A stretch of DNA of 64,000 nucleotides from Segatella oris (lineage in GTDB: Bacteria > Bacteroidota > Bacteroidia > Bacteroidales > Bacteroidaceae). A program made the translations under genes and the position numbers. The DNA lies in NCBI RefSeq assembly GCF_900637655.1, contig NZ_LR134384.1, forward strand, positions 310,001-374,000, given 5' to 3'. Under the pieces are notes generated by a model, which had not been told where the DNA came from, did no database searches, and saw nothing but the letters and a program-made list of their open reading frames with translations. Below, one piece after another: positions 43,016 through 51,288 of the stretch. The first letter of the stretch is position 1, and every line of letters begins with the position of its first letter.

Positions 43016-44863
43016 TTATTTCACAACCTGCTTTTTTCCGTCATGAATGTAGATGCCGCTTTGCATAGGTTGTTGACAGAGTTTCTGTCCTTGAAGCGTA
43101 TACCAACCCTTCTGTTTCAGGCGCCCATTTGGTGCATCAGCGTTCAGATTGGAGATTGAAGTGGATACGGAGGGAGCTACAGATTGCAGTCCTTCGAGTG
43201 TGTAATAACCTCCGTTGACGAATGGCATGTCCTTAGTCTGAATGGTTTCACTATCTTTCTTATAACTGAAAATAATGCCTTCGCTGTCTGCAGTGCCCGA
43301 TTTTTTGTCGCCTTCACCCATCGTCCATTTGTAAACAGCGCGTCCCTTATCCGTCAAACAAACCATTTTACAGTCGGTTCCAGGCCAGTTTCCCTTGGTA
43401 TAGTTAGCTGTATGGTCCCAGTTCCAGCATGAAATCTTGCTTGGATTACCCCAACTTGACGGTGCTTCGAAGAATGCACAACGCTCTTTTGTGTTGACAG
43501 TCAGTCCCGAAGGCAACGTGAAAGTATGTGGTGCATCGGTAACATTGTTGATTTCGGTAAGGTCAAGTCCGTTGCTAAGATATATCTCGAAGCCCTCGCC
43601 CTTGAATGCAAACCGATAGCCTGTCGTAGGATATGACACCTTCTTTCCAAGGAGAAGAAGCAGTTTTCCCTTGCTACCCTCCACATTAAGTACGAAACCT
43701 TCGTCCTTAGCTTGACTCACAAGGATTTTGCTCTGGTTGTCAATTCCGGCGGCACGACGTGCAAGTATCAACTGTTTTATTGCCCTCTTATACTTCTGCC
43801 AATGGGGGAAGAACACGCAAGGTGTGCCTGGCATGGAGAGAATAAAGGCGTTGGCAGCCTCCACATAGCCGTAAACGGGAGCGTTTCCATCGTTATGATC
43901 GTAGCGACCTGTATCGTGATTGTCGACAAAAGACACTGAATAGCGGGAGTAGTAAGCATCATTGCTCAGACAATCTGAAGCTAATCGCCGCCACTTTCCA
44001 TTGTTGAAAGCATCATTGATCTGGTATTTCAGCGGGAAATCAAAGGCTGCACTCTGGATGTTTCCATTCGTCTTGGTCTTGTTAATCCAGTCAACCACTT
44101 TGCTTTTATTGCCATCCCAGTATTCACCTACAGAGAAACGAGGCTTCACTTCGCTGTTGTAAAGGCCTGTGTAATAGGCATTATAGCCCTTAACCATGTC
44201 ATAACGGAAGCCCACATAGCCGAGTTCGTTGAGCAGGAAGTCAAGATAAGTTTTCACATTTGCCTGCGTTGTGGCGTTCGTATGGTCGAGATCGCGAAAT
44301 CCATTGAAGTCTTCTCCGGTGTCAGCTGCACCTGTAATCTTGCCCACTAAGCCTGAAGCACGGTCTCTGTTGGCCTCATCCGTCATGCATATCTGGCTGT
44401 AATGCGTGTTGTCCCACTCTACTTTGTAGGTTCTCCCCGTGGTAGTGCCGACGACACTCTCCTGTGCAAAATTGGCCCAAGAGCCCAAACCGTTCTTATG
44501 GTTGATGACAACATCCTCGATAAATCCCGTTCCTTTATCCTTGAAAGTCTTGAACATATGTCGCAATTCAGCTTCTGTTCCCCAGCAACTGTTATGATCA
44601 AGCCAGAAACATGGGTCGTATCCCATCGTCTTTCTCTGGTTATAATGGAAGTCAGATGTTTTTCCTGAGTTTGGAATCCATATCAGACTGAAGAATTTCG
44701 AGAGTTCATCGGCCTCGTTGGTGAGCTTGCTCCAGGTGGAAACATCATAGCTGTCCCAATAAAAACCCTGCAACATAACGCCGTCATAATGTGCCGGCCA
44801 GCCTTGCGCAAAAGTGCAAAGAGAAACTAAGGTCAATAAGATTAAGGTATAAAATCGTTTCAT
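43016..44863 (-). CDS. Secreted alpha-amylase (GH13) with starch-binding module
   Basis: 615-aa exported amylase, signal peptide ending LCTFAQ. The GH13 barrel shows region I (DVVINH, 117-122), region II with nucleophile D222 (GFRYDMVKG), region III with acid/base E247 (VGEYW) and region IV with D317 (FVDNHD). After a beta domain C, residues about 470-560 resemble a CBM26-like starch-binding module (ISCWNWDHTANYTKGNWPG). The C-terminal 40 residues (GWYTLQGQKLCQQPM...GIYIHDGKKQVVK) match the short C-terminal module of many secreted Prevotella proteins, possibly a secretion signal. It is expected to release maltodextrins from starch. No sus genes are adjacent. Confidence 0.9.
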   Translation of the reverse strand: MKRFYTLILLTLVSLCTFAQGWPAHYDGVMLQGFYWDSYDVSTWSKLTNEADELSKFFSLIWIPNSGKTSDFHYNQRKTMGYDPCFWLDHNSCWGTEAELRHMFKTFKDKGTGFIEDVVINHKNGLGSWANFAQESVVGTTTGRTYKVEWDNTHYSQICMTDEANRDRASGLVGKITGAADTGEDFNGFRDLDHTNATTQANVKTYLDFLLNELGYVGFRYDMVKGYNAYYTGLYNSEVKPRFSVGEYWDGNKSKVVDWINKTKTNGNIQSAAFDFPLKYQINDAFNNGKWRRLASDCLSNDAYYSRYSVSFVDNHDTGRYDHNDGNAPVYGYVEAANAFILSMPGTPCVFFPHWQKYKRAIKQLILARRAAGIDNQSKILVSQAKDEGFVLNVEGSKGKLLLLLGKKVSYPTTGYRFAFKGEGFEIYLSNGLDLTEINNVTDAPHTFTLPSGLTVNTKERCAFFEAPSSWGNPSKISCWNWDHTANYTKGNWPGTDCKMVCLTDKGRAVYKWTMGEGDKKSGTADSEGIIFSYKKDSETIQTKDMPFVNGGYYTLEGLQSVAPSVSTSISNLNADAPNGRLKQKGWYTLQGQKLCQQPMQSGIYIHDGKKQVVK

Positions 44864-45179
44864 AAGTTAATAGTTTTGGTTTTCATTGCGAATATACGGA
44901 TTATTTTATACAACCTGTTACACTTTTCCTTACATTATGACTAAACGCTGTGTAATCGTTTGCACGAATGGAGTTCAAGGATGATTTCTTTGAAATTTGA
45001 ACTTTGAAGATTGAAGTTTATGATATGTTTAATTAAAGGAGGGGAGGAAAGCAGCTTGAGATTATGACTTCAAAGTCTTCATTTCAAGGGTCAAGGCTAA
45101 TCATAACAGTCAATCTACAAAGCTTAAATTTCAAAGAATTTCATAACTATTGGGTATTGCAAATAAACATTTTTTTATT
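44864..45179. other. Intergenic, divergent upstream region
   Basis: About 350 bp between the divergent amylase and hemerythrin-LuxR genes. A TATATTCG near-match at about 44887-44894 (minus) could be the amylase promoter. I see no coding sequence or strong hairpin. Confidence 0.4.
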
Positions 45180-45187
45180 TAACTTTG
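45157..45187 (+). promoter_or_regulatory. Promoter of the hemerythrin-LuxR gene
   Basis: TTG (45157-45159), 20-bp spacer, TAACTTTG (45180-45187): a full match to the Bacteroidota -33/-7 promoter. It ends 25 bp before the ATG at 45213. Confidence 0.7.
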
Positions 45188-45212
45188 CACAGATTATTTA
45201 TCGACAAGCATT

Positions 45213-46169
45213 ATGAAGAATCAGAAGATCTATGAAGCTGATGATAAGATGATTAGCATCATCCGCGATAATTGCGATATTTTGCAGAGCTTAGGAAGCT
45301 TTGGTATCAGTTTAGGCTTTGGCGATCAGACCGTCAGTGAAGTCTGTGAGAGTGAGAATGTAGATACAAATACATTCCTTGCCATTGTGAATCTCACCAT
45401 CAATGGCTATTATCGAAAAGACGATGCAGATAATCTTTCGGTGGAAACTCTATTGAAATATCTGAAAGCTTCACATACTTATTATATTGAATTCCAATCA
45501 CCTTTCATGCGAAGAGAATTGGTTGAGGCCCTCGATGAACGCGACAGCTTAGCTCAGTTCATTCTAAAACTCTATGATGAAAACGCGCATGAAATCATGA
45601 AACACATGCGCTACGAAGAGAAAACGGTGTTCCCTTACGTGGAACAACTGTTGAATGGCGTCGTCATGAGCAACTATGATATCAATACTTTCTCACAACA
45701 TCACCGACAAGTAGAGCAGCGTTTGCAGGAATTAAAAAGCATTATCATCAAGTATCTGCCTTCAGATACCCTGCATAACAACCTGCTTACAGCAACACTC
45801 TACGACATCTACAACAGCGAGTCGTGGCTAAATCAGCATTCAATGGTCGAAGATCAGATCTTCATTCCGGCCATCAAGCGATTGGAAAAGAGCTTGAGTC
45901 AACAGGGAGTTACATTGAATATATCCAAGATGATCAATCCTTCGACCACGGGGGATGACCAGTTAAGCGAGCGCGAAAAGGACATTATCATCGGTGTTGT
46001 GCAGGGAATGAGCAATAAAGAAATTGCCGAACACCTATATATATCAGTCAACACGGTGATTACCCACCGTCGAAACATCGCCCGAAAGCTACAGATTCAC
46101 TCTCCCGCAGGACTTACCATTTATGCCATTGTGAACCATTTGGTTGACATTTCTGCTGTAAAACTGTAA
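45213..46169 (+). CDS. Hemerythrin-like sensor fused to LuxR-type DNA-binding domain
   Basis: 318-aa predicted one-component regulator. The N-terminal part (1-75) resembles the short helical domain found before hemerythrin in Ric/ScdA-like iron-sulfur repair proteins (VCESENVDTNTFL). The middle (about 80-225) is a four-helix hemerythrin-like domain with candidate iron ligands H88, H126, H131, E135, H163/H164, H209 and D214. The C-terminal part (about 250-310) is a LuxR helix-turn-helix (LSEREKDIIIGVVQGMSNKEIAEHLYIS, quoted in part: SNKEIAEHLYISVNTV). It could sense oxygen, NO or iron and switch transcription directly. Confidence 0.82.
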   Translation: MKNQKIYEADDKMISIIRDNCDILQSLGSFGISLGFGDQTVSEVCESENVDTNTFLAIVNLTINGYYRKDDADNLSVETLLKYLKASHTYYIEFQSPFMRRELVEALDERDSLAQFILKLYDENAHEIMKHMRYEEKTVFPYVEQLLNGVVMSNYDINTFSQHHRQVEQRLQELKSIIIKYLPSDTLHNNLLTATLYDIYNSESWLNQHSMVEDQIFIPAIKRLEKSLSQQGVTLNISKMINPSTTGDDQLSEREKDIIIGVVQGMSNKEIAEHLYISVNTVITHRRNIARKLQIHSPAGLTIYAIVNHLVDISAVKL

Positions 46170-46241
46170 ACAAGAAGCATGGATTGAACTTGAAATATCA
46201 GTAATCACACGGTTCAATCTTCAATCATCAATCTTCAAAGG

Positions 46242-46661
46242 TTATTGTTTTCGACACTTCGGACATAGCCCTTTCACCACACAGTTGATGCTACGGAGTT
46301 CATAATCCGCAGGCAAAGAGATGTCCGGAACAGGGATATCATGCAGGCAAAAGGTCTTATGACACTGCTCACAAAAGAAGTGTAAATGCTCGTCTTCATC
46401 CTCTTTATCGTCATGACTGAGGCAAAGTTCATACTTTACGCTGCCATTTCCATCTTCAATCACATGCACAAGATGATGCGCTTTGAAGAGCATCAGCGTG
46501 CGGAAGATATTCGATTTGTCGATGGAAAGAATGCTGTATTCAAGTTCTTTCATAGACATCGGGCAGTCAGCAGCCGCCAAAGCCTCGGCAATGACAATGC
46601 GGTTGGCCGTCGGTTTGACGTCATGTGCGGTCAAAAGGCAGATACATTGTTCCTTTCCCAT
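46242..46661 (-). CDS. Fur-family transcriptional regulator
   Basis: 139-aa metal-responsive repressor. N-terminal winged helix (AHDVKPTANRIVIAEAL, SKSNIFRTLMLF-like recognition helix DKSNIFRTLMLF), then HLHFFCEQCHKTFCLHD with the metal-binding His and first CxxC, and a second CPKC near the C-terminus for structural zinc. It could be Fur, Zur or PerR; the sequence alone does not separate these. It lies 31 bp downstream of the antiporter gene, probably in one unit, and converges on the hemerythrin-LuxR gene. Confidence 0.87.
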   Translation of the reverse strand: MGKEQCICLLTAHDVKPTANRIVIAEALAAADCPMSMKELEYSILSIDKSNIFRTLMLFKAHHLVHVIEDGNGSVKYELCLSHDDKEDEDEHLHFFCEQCHKTFCLHDIPVPDISLPADYELRSINCVVKGLCPKCRKQ

Positions 46662-46692
46662 AGTCTTGTTTCCTTATTTTTTATACGCCTTA

Positions 46693-48978
46693 TCAGCTTG
46701 AAGACGCAGAAGTCGTGGTCAATACCGGTATCTGTTGTCTCACTTTCTCTAAGTCGGCTTCCTCTCCAACGAGCCAGATGATGTCGCCTTTCTCAAACTT
46801 TCGCTGCGGATCTACAAGCGTTAAGTTCTCTTGTCCCTCTTCAACTCCGACCACCATACAGCCATATCGGTCGCGAATTCCACTCTCGGCAAGTGTCTTC
46901 CCAATGAAAGGCGTGCCGTCAGAAAGTATGAATTTGCGCAGTTTCATTTCTCTTTTCTCTATCTCCGGGTCTTCAGGAATGAGTTCATTTGCTATTGCTT
47001 GACTGAAGTTCTTCAGCTGTTCGTCACTTCCTATGACTGAAATTCGATCGCCAGGGAATATAATCTGTCTGCCATTAGGAATGTTGATGCGCAGCGATCC
47101 ACGCAGAATGCTGCTCACATGAACGCCAAACCGATTGCGAAACTGCAAGTCTTTCAGCGTCCGCCCAATCCATGTTGAATCCTCGGGGATATCAAAATCC
47201 CCGATATGTATATCCCTGTCAAGCAGCCTTCCCTCAAATAATGGGCGACGTTCTCCGTTCACCTGCTCTGCAATCTCACGCGAGCGAAGATTCTTGATGA
47301 ACAGTCTCTCGAGTTTGATACTACGATGTTTCAGCCTTCTTGACAGCACCATAGCCACTAAAGCAACCCCCGCAATGGTAATCATCAAGGCTTCTTTGAA
47401 GCGCGTAAGATAGTTGACGATGTAGAAAATGAACATGGCTGCAATGGCAACTCGTACAATCATCGTGAAAATCAGCGGCAAACGGTTGAGCAAACTCTCT
47501 GTCCACAACTGGCGAAACTCATCACTATGCACGTTCTTCATCACCATAGAACGCAGAAAGGGCGATATCATGAGCACCGTAAGTAAGCCACAAACCGCAT
47601 TACCCGGCCAGTGACCAAGCATGTTTCTGCATAGAGGAAGCACGAAAGTAAGCATCAATGTCACCACAGCCGTAGACAGAATGCCATATATGGCCGTATT
47701 AATGAGCATCTTTCTTAACAGCACTTTCCATGCGTTTTCTTCTTCAGTAGAGTTCTGATGCGCATTACCCACGTGGTTCATACGGCGTACCCACTTCTTG
47801 GGAAGATGCTTTTCAATATGGTTGTAGCATGGTTCGGCGAAACGAATCATATAAGGTGTGAGGAAAGTTGTTATCACTGAAACAGCTACAACGACAGGAT
47901 AAAGGAACTTACCTATAACACCAAGCGACAGTCCGAGCGATGCAATGATGAATGCAAACTCACCAATCTGGGCCATAGAGAAGCCACATCGCATGGCATT
48001 CTTCAATGACTGACCGCTCAACATGAAGCCCGCTGTACCAAATATGCCCTGTCCAAGCAAAATGGTCAGCACGAGAACAAGGATTGGAATGGCATAGTCG
48101 ACGAGCACTTTCGGCTCAACCAACATCCCCACTGACACGAAGAAGATGGCTCCGAAAAGGTTTTTCACAGGCTCGACAAGCTTGATAATCTTGTCGGCTT
48201 CTACCGTTTCGGCAATGATACTGCCCATAACAAAAGCACCAAATGCACTGCTGAAGCCCACCTTTGTAGACAGAACAGCCATTAAGCAGCACAGTCCCAG
48301 CGCCACAATCACCATGGTTTCGCTGTTCATCAGCTTGCGGGCCTTGCGGAAGAAAAGCGGAATAAGAAAGATACCCACCACAAACCACAGCACAAGAAAG
48401 AAGCCTATCTTCAGTATTGAGCCAAGCATTTCGCCGCCATCCGGATTGTTTCCACTCGCAATGGCACTCAACATGACCATCATGACAATAGCCAGCACAT
48501 CCTCAAGTATCAACACACTCATCACCAAGGAGGCAAATCTTTGCTGCCGAAGTCCAAGGTCATCAAAAGCTTTATAAATGATTGTGGTCGATGACATGGC
48601 TAACATTCCACCCAGAAAGATGCAATCCATCCTGTTCCAACCAAAGCTATGACCGACCAAGATGCCGAGTGTCATCATTGAAAAGATAATGGTCAGTGCC
48701 GCAATTACAGGCGCCATGCCCATCTTGAGGATTTTCTTAAAGGAGAAATCTAAGCCGAGGGAGAACAGCAAAAACATCACCCCGATGTCTGCCCACGTGT
48801 GGATATCCCCCTTGTCTACTACCGACATGATATAGGGCATGTGTGGAGAAACCAAGAAACCTGCCACGATATAGCCTAAAACGAGCGGCTGCTTGAGTTT
48901 TTTGAACACAAGAGTCACGATGCCTGCCACAACAAGTATCAGCGCAAGGTCTTCTATTAAATTGGGTATCTCAGCCAT
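46693..48978 (-). CDS. CPA2 family cation:proton antiporter with two TrkA-C domains
   Basis: 761-aa inner-membrane transporter of the KefB/CPA2 type. About 13 helices in the first 400 residues include the core LGYIVAGFLVSPH, LFSLGLDFSFKK and MSVLILEDVLAIVMM (ion-binding Asp). A further membrane region follows, then two tandem TrkA-C domains (about 600-670: DSTWIGRTLKDLQFRNRFGV; about 680-755: GTPFIGKTLAESGIRDRYG). A NAD-binding TrkA-N domain is not evident. It should exchange K+ or Na+ for H+. The regulator gene for a Fur protein follows in the same unit. Confidence 0.9.
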   Translation of the reverse strand: MAEIPNLIEDLALILVVAGIVTLVFKKLKQPLVLGYIVAGFLVSPHMPYIMSVVDKGDIHTWADIGVMFLLFSLGLDFSFKKILKMGMAPVIAALTIIFSMMTLGILVGHSFGWNRMDCIFLGGMLAMSSTTIIYKAFDDLGLRQQRFASLVMSVLILEDVLAIVMMVMLSAIASGNNPDGGEMLGSILKIGFFLVLWFVVGIFLIPLFFRKARKLMNSETMVIVALGLCCLMAVLSTKVGFSSAFGAFVMGSIIAETVEADKIIKLVEPVKNLFGAIFFVSVGMLVEPKVLVDYAIPILVLVLTILLGQGIFGTAGFMLSGQSLKNAMRCGFSMAQIGEFAFIIASLGLSLGVIGKFLYPVVVAVSVITTFLTPYMIRFAEPCYNHIEKHLPKKWVRRMNHVGNAHQNSTEEENAWKVLLRKMLINTAIYGILSTAVVTLMLTFVLPLCRNMLGHWPGNAVCGLLTVLMISPFLRSMVMKNVHSDEFRQLWTESLLNRLPLIFTMIVRVAIAAMFIFYIVNYLTRFKEALMITIAGVALVAMVLSRRLKHRSIKLERLFIKNLRSREIAEQVNGERRPLFEGRLLDRDIHIGDFDIPEDSTWIGRTLKDLQFRNRFGVHVSSILRGSLRINIPNGRQIIFPGDRISVIGSDEQLKNFSQAIANELIPEDPEIEKREMKLRKFILSDGTPFIGKTLAESGIRDRYGCMVVGVEEGQENLTLVDPQRKFEKGDIIWLVGEEADLEKVRQQIPVLTTTSASSS

Positions 48979-48989
48979 AAAAGAAACAT

Positions 48990-49023
48990 AAAGCCCACTC
49001 TGTTACTTACGGAATGGGCTTTT
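48990..49023 (-). terminator. Terminator between pepT and the antiporter gene
   Basis: Hairpin AAAGCCCA...TGGGCTTT (arms at 48990-48997 and 49016-49023), about 12 nt past the pepT stop and immediately upstream of the antiporter start. The T-rich flank on the minus strand is short, so readthrough is possible. Confidence 0.6.
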
Positions 49024-49035
49024 ATTATTGGTTGA

Positions 49036-50259
49036 TTAATCTTCAAAATTGCCTGTTATCTCACAGATACTGGTGATAACACCTACCGCTTTCTCCATTA
49101 CCTGAATAGAAACAAACTCATGAGGCCCATGGAAATTCACGCCACCCGCAAAGATATTGGGACATGGAAGACCTTTGAAACTGAGCTGTGCACCGTCAGT
49201 TCCACCACGGATTGGCTCCACTTTAGGCGGTACTCCATTGTCCTGCATCGCCCGAAGTACAATATCTATCACGTGCATATTAGGGTCAATCTTCTCTTTC
49301 ATGTTATAGTATTGGTCGTGAAGTTCAATCCTTACGGTGCCTTCACCATACTTTTCATTCATCTTCTTCACGCAATCTTCCATGAAATCCTTGCGGTCTT
49401 CAAACTTAGAACGGTCGTGGTCACGAATGATATAACTGAGTTTTGCCTCCTCAGTACGGCTTTCTATGCCCAACAAATGATAGAAACCTTGATATCCTTC
49501 CGTGTTTTCAGGAATATCGGTTTCAGGTATCATGCTGTTAAACTCACATGCCAATCGGTTGGCATTCACCATCTTTCCCTTAGCATATCCAGTGTGAACA
49601 CTTACACCTTTAATATATACCTTGGCGCCTGCAGCGTTGAAATTCTCATATTCCAAGTCGCCCAAGTCACCTCCATCAATGGTATAAGCCCAGTCACAAC
49701 CAAACTTTTCAACGTCGAAATGATGTGCACCCATACCGATTTCCTCATCAGGATTGAAGCCCACTCGAATGTCACCATGCTTGATTTCGTCATGATCGCG
49801 CAGGTAACACATGGCTTGTACTATCTCGGCAATGCCTGCTTTGTCGTCTGCCCCAAGCAGTGTTGTGCCATCGGTAACGATTAAATCCTCACCGATATGT
49901 GCTTTCAGTTCGGGGAATTTCTCTGTAGTTGAAAAGATACCCGGTGAAAGTTCTATGTCGTTTCCATCGTAGTTACGGATGATTCTGGCCTTAACATCCT
50001 TGCCACTTGCGTCAGGACTCGTGTCATAATGCGAGATAAAGCCAATCGTTGGCGCCTTCTTCTTGGTGTTAGCCTTAAGTGTGGCATAGATATATCCCTT
50101 TTCATCCATCTCAACATCACTGAGACCTTCGTCTTCAAGCTCCTTTTTCAGATACTTGGCAAACACAAGTTGTTTCGCCGTTGAGGGGACACTATCCGAC
50201 TCTTCGTATGACTGCGTGTCGAATTTTGTGTAGTTAATAAATCTCTCTGTAAGGTTCAT
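49036..50259 (-). CDS. pepT: Peptidase T (tripeptide aminopeptidase)
   Basis: 407-aa M20B zinc peptidase that removes N-terminal residues from tripeptides. Metal and catalytic motifs: [33 protein letters not shown] and [21 protein letters not shown] start at the ATG at 50259 ([13 protein letters not shown]), the normal family start; the longer frame from 50364 would reach beyond the promoter at 50322-50329. Complete. Confidence 0.95.
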   Translation of the reverse strand: MNLTERFINYTKFDTQSYEESDSVPSTAKQLVFAKYLKKELEDEGLSDVEMDEKGYIYATLKANTKKKAPTIGFISHYDTSPDASGKDVKARIIRNYDGNDIELSPGIFSTTEKFPELKAHIGEDLIVTDGTTLLGADDKAGIAEIVQAMCYLRDHDEIKHGDIRVGFNPDEEIGMGAHHFDVEKFGCDWAYTIDGGDLGDLEYENFNAAGAKVYIKGVSVHTGYAKGKMVNANRLACEFNSMIPETDIPENTEGYQGFYHLLGIESRTEEAKLSYIIRDHDRSKFEDRKDFMEDCVKKMNEKYGEGTVRIELHDQYYNMKEKIDPNMHVIDIVLRAMQDNGVPPKVEPIRGGTDGAQLSFKGLPCPNIFAGGVNFHGPHEFVSIQVMEKAVGVITSICEITGNFED

Positions 50260-50321
50260 ATCTTCTAATTCTATGTTAAATATGGGAGTGTTACACTTAC
50301 ATTCCCACAATATTAATATCG

Positions 50322-50329
50322 CAAAGATA
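50322..50329 (-). promoter_or_regulatory. -7 element TATCTTTG for pepT
   Basis: TAnnTTTG match on the minus strand, about 63 bp upstream of the chosen pepT start. Confidence 0.55.
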
Positions 50330-50370
50330 CGACAAATCGTAAAGATTGCAAAATAAATTGGCAAATAACA

Positions 50371-50402
50371 TTTGCACAGTCAGTTTTTTATTCGTAATTT
50401 TG
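50371..50402 (+). promoter_or_regulatory. Promoter of tRNA-Arg
   Basis: TTTG (50371-50374), 20-bp spacer, TAATTTTG (50395-50402): full -33/-7 consensus. It ends 10 bp before the tRNA 5' end. Confidence 0.7.
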
Positions 50403-50412
50403 CAACTGCTTT

Positions 50413-50486
50413 GGCTCCGTAGCTTAGCTGAATAGAGCGTCAGATTCCGGTTCTGAAGGTCTTGGGTTTGAATCCCAACGGAGTCA
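50413..50486 (+). tRNA. tRNA-Arg (CCG)
   Basis: Cloverleaf folds by eye: acceptor GGCTCCG with CGGAGTC (one G-U pair), anticodon stem TCAGA/TCTGA with loop TTCCGGT (anticodon CCG, reading CGG), T-arm TTGGG/CCCAA with loop TTTGAAT, discriminator A. CCA is not encoded. A terminator hairpin follows. Confidence 0.93.
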
Positions 50487-50500
50487 CAAAAACAACAAAT

Positions 50501-50536
50501 AAGTGCATGAAGGAAGTTCCTTTGTGCACTTTTTTA
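50501..50536 (+). terminator. Terminator of tRNA-Arg
   Basis: AAGTGCA...AAGGAA/TTCCTT...TGCACTT hairpin followed by a T run. A near-identical copy lies at 50611-50645. Confidence 0.75.
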
Positions 50537-50596
50537 TTAGCTGAATGAGGTCAGAAAAAGTTCTGAAGGTCTTGGGTTTGAATCCCAACGGAGTCA
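50537..50596 (+). pseudogene. Decayed partial duplicate of tRNA-Arg
   Basis: Tandem copy offset by about 110 bp. The D-arm words (TTAGCTGAAT) and the complete 3' half (TTCTGAAGGTCTTGGGTTTG and on to GGAGTCA) are retained, but the 5' acceptor strand is gone and the anticodon loop is AAAAGT, so it cannot function. The flanking sequence and terminator are duplicated too. Confidence 0.75.
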
Positions 50597-50899
50597 CAAA
50601 AACAACAAACAAGTGCATGAAGGAAGTTTCTTTGTGCACTTGTTTGTTTCTATAAGGTTCTGAAATTAAGTGCCATAACGAATACATTCATCTTATATGG
50701 ATTGATTTTTCATTTATTTTCTCTTGACATTCCCACTGAAATTGCTTATTTTTGTATACCGGAAACCATATTAAACCGACATTAAAAATCGTAAAAAATG
50801 AATACAAAACGAGCGTTGAACCGTTTACTAAACAGGCGATGTAAAGTCTTGTCAGAATGCCTTTCCATGCAAATTTCGTTGCAATCCATGGTATATCGC

Positions 50900-51005
50900 A
50901 ATGCAATTCAAGGCAGATGACTTTGCAATTTAACGCAAATCACAGGGTGTTTTGACGCAGATTACAATGCGGTTTGACGCGAGTTGCACCTTCATTTGGA
51001 ACAAG
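50900..51005. repeat. Cluster of TGACGC-type repeat words
   Basis: Words TTTGACGCAGATTACAATG, TTTGACGCGAGTTGCACC and TTAACGCAAATCACAGGG follow each other at about 26-bp spacing, like the motif module of the composite repeat. The rest of 50650-51165 shows no gene. Confidence 0.5.
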
Positions 51006-51165
51006 GCAATAAAAAAGGAAAGGCATATACGCACCTCTCCTTACGGCAAAGATAATGATTTTTTGCAGCAATTCCAAATTCGATTTGAATTAAGTTTACA
51101 ATAAAGAAGAATTTAACAGCATAAAAAAGAGCCTTCCATGGCCTCACAAGAAGATTGAAAAAACA

Positions 51166-51288
51166 ATGATAAAGAAAGACTATGCAGAAGCCAACCGACG
51201 TTGGTTAGCAGAGAAAGCAAAAGAGGAAGGCGTGAAAGCCCTGCCTCACGGTATTTACTATAAACATCTGAAAGATGACCAACCATAG
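51166..51288 (+). pseudogene. N-terminal fragment of an FKBP-type peptidyl-prolyl isomerase
   Basis: 40-codon open frame starting at an ATG and ending in TAG. Its product reads ...EANRRWLAEKAKEEGVKALP followed by HGIYYKHLK. This matches, from memory of the family, the N-terminal helix and first strand of Bacteroidales FKBP-type PPIases; the catalytic domain is missing. It overlaps the transposase start by 14 bp. It may be a remnant left by insertion or recombination, or a small translated leader of the transposase gene. Confidence 0.5.
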
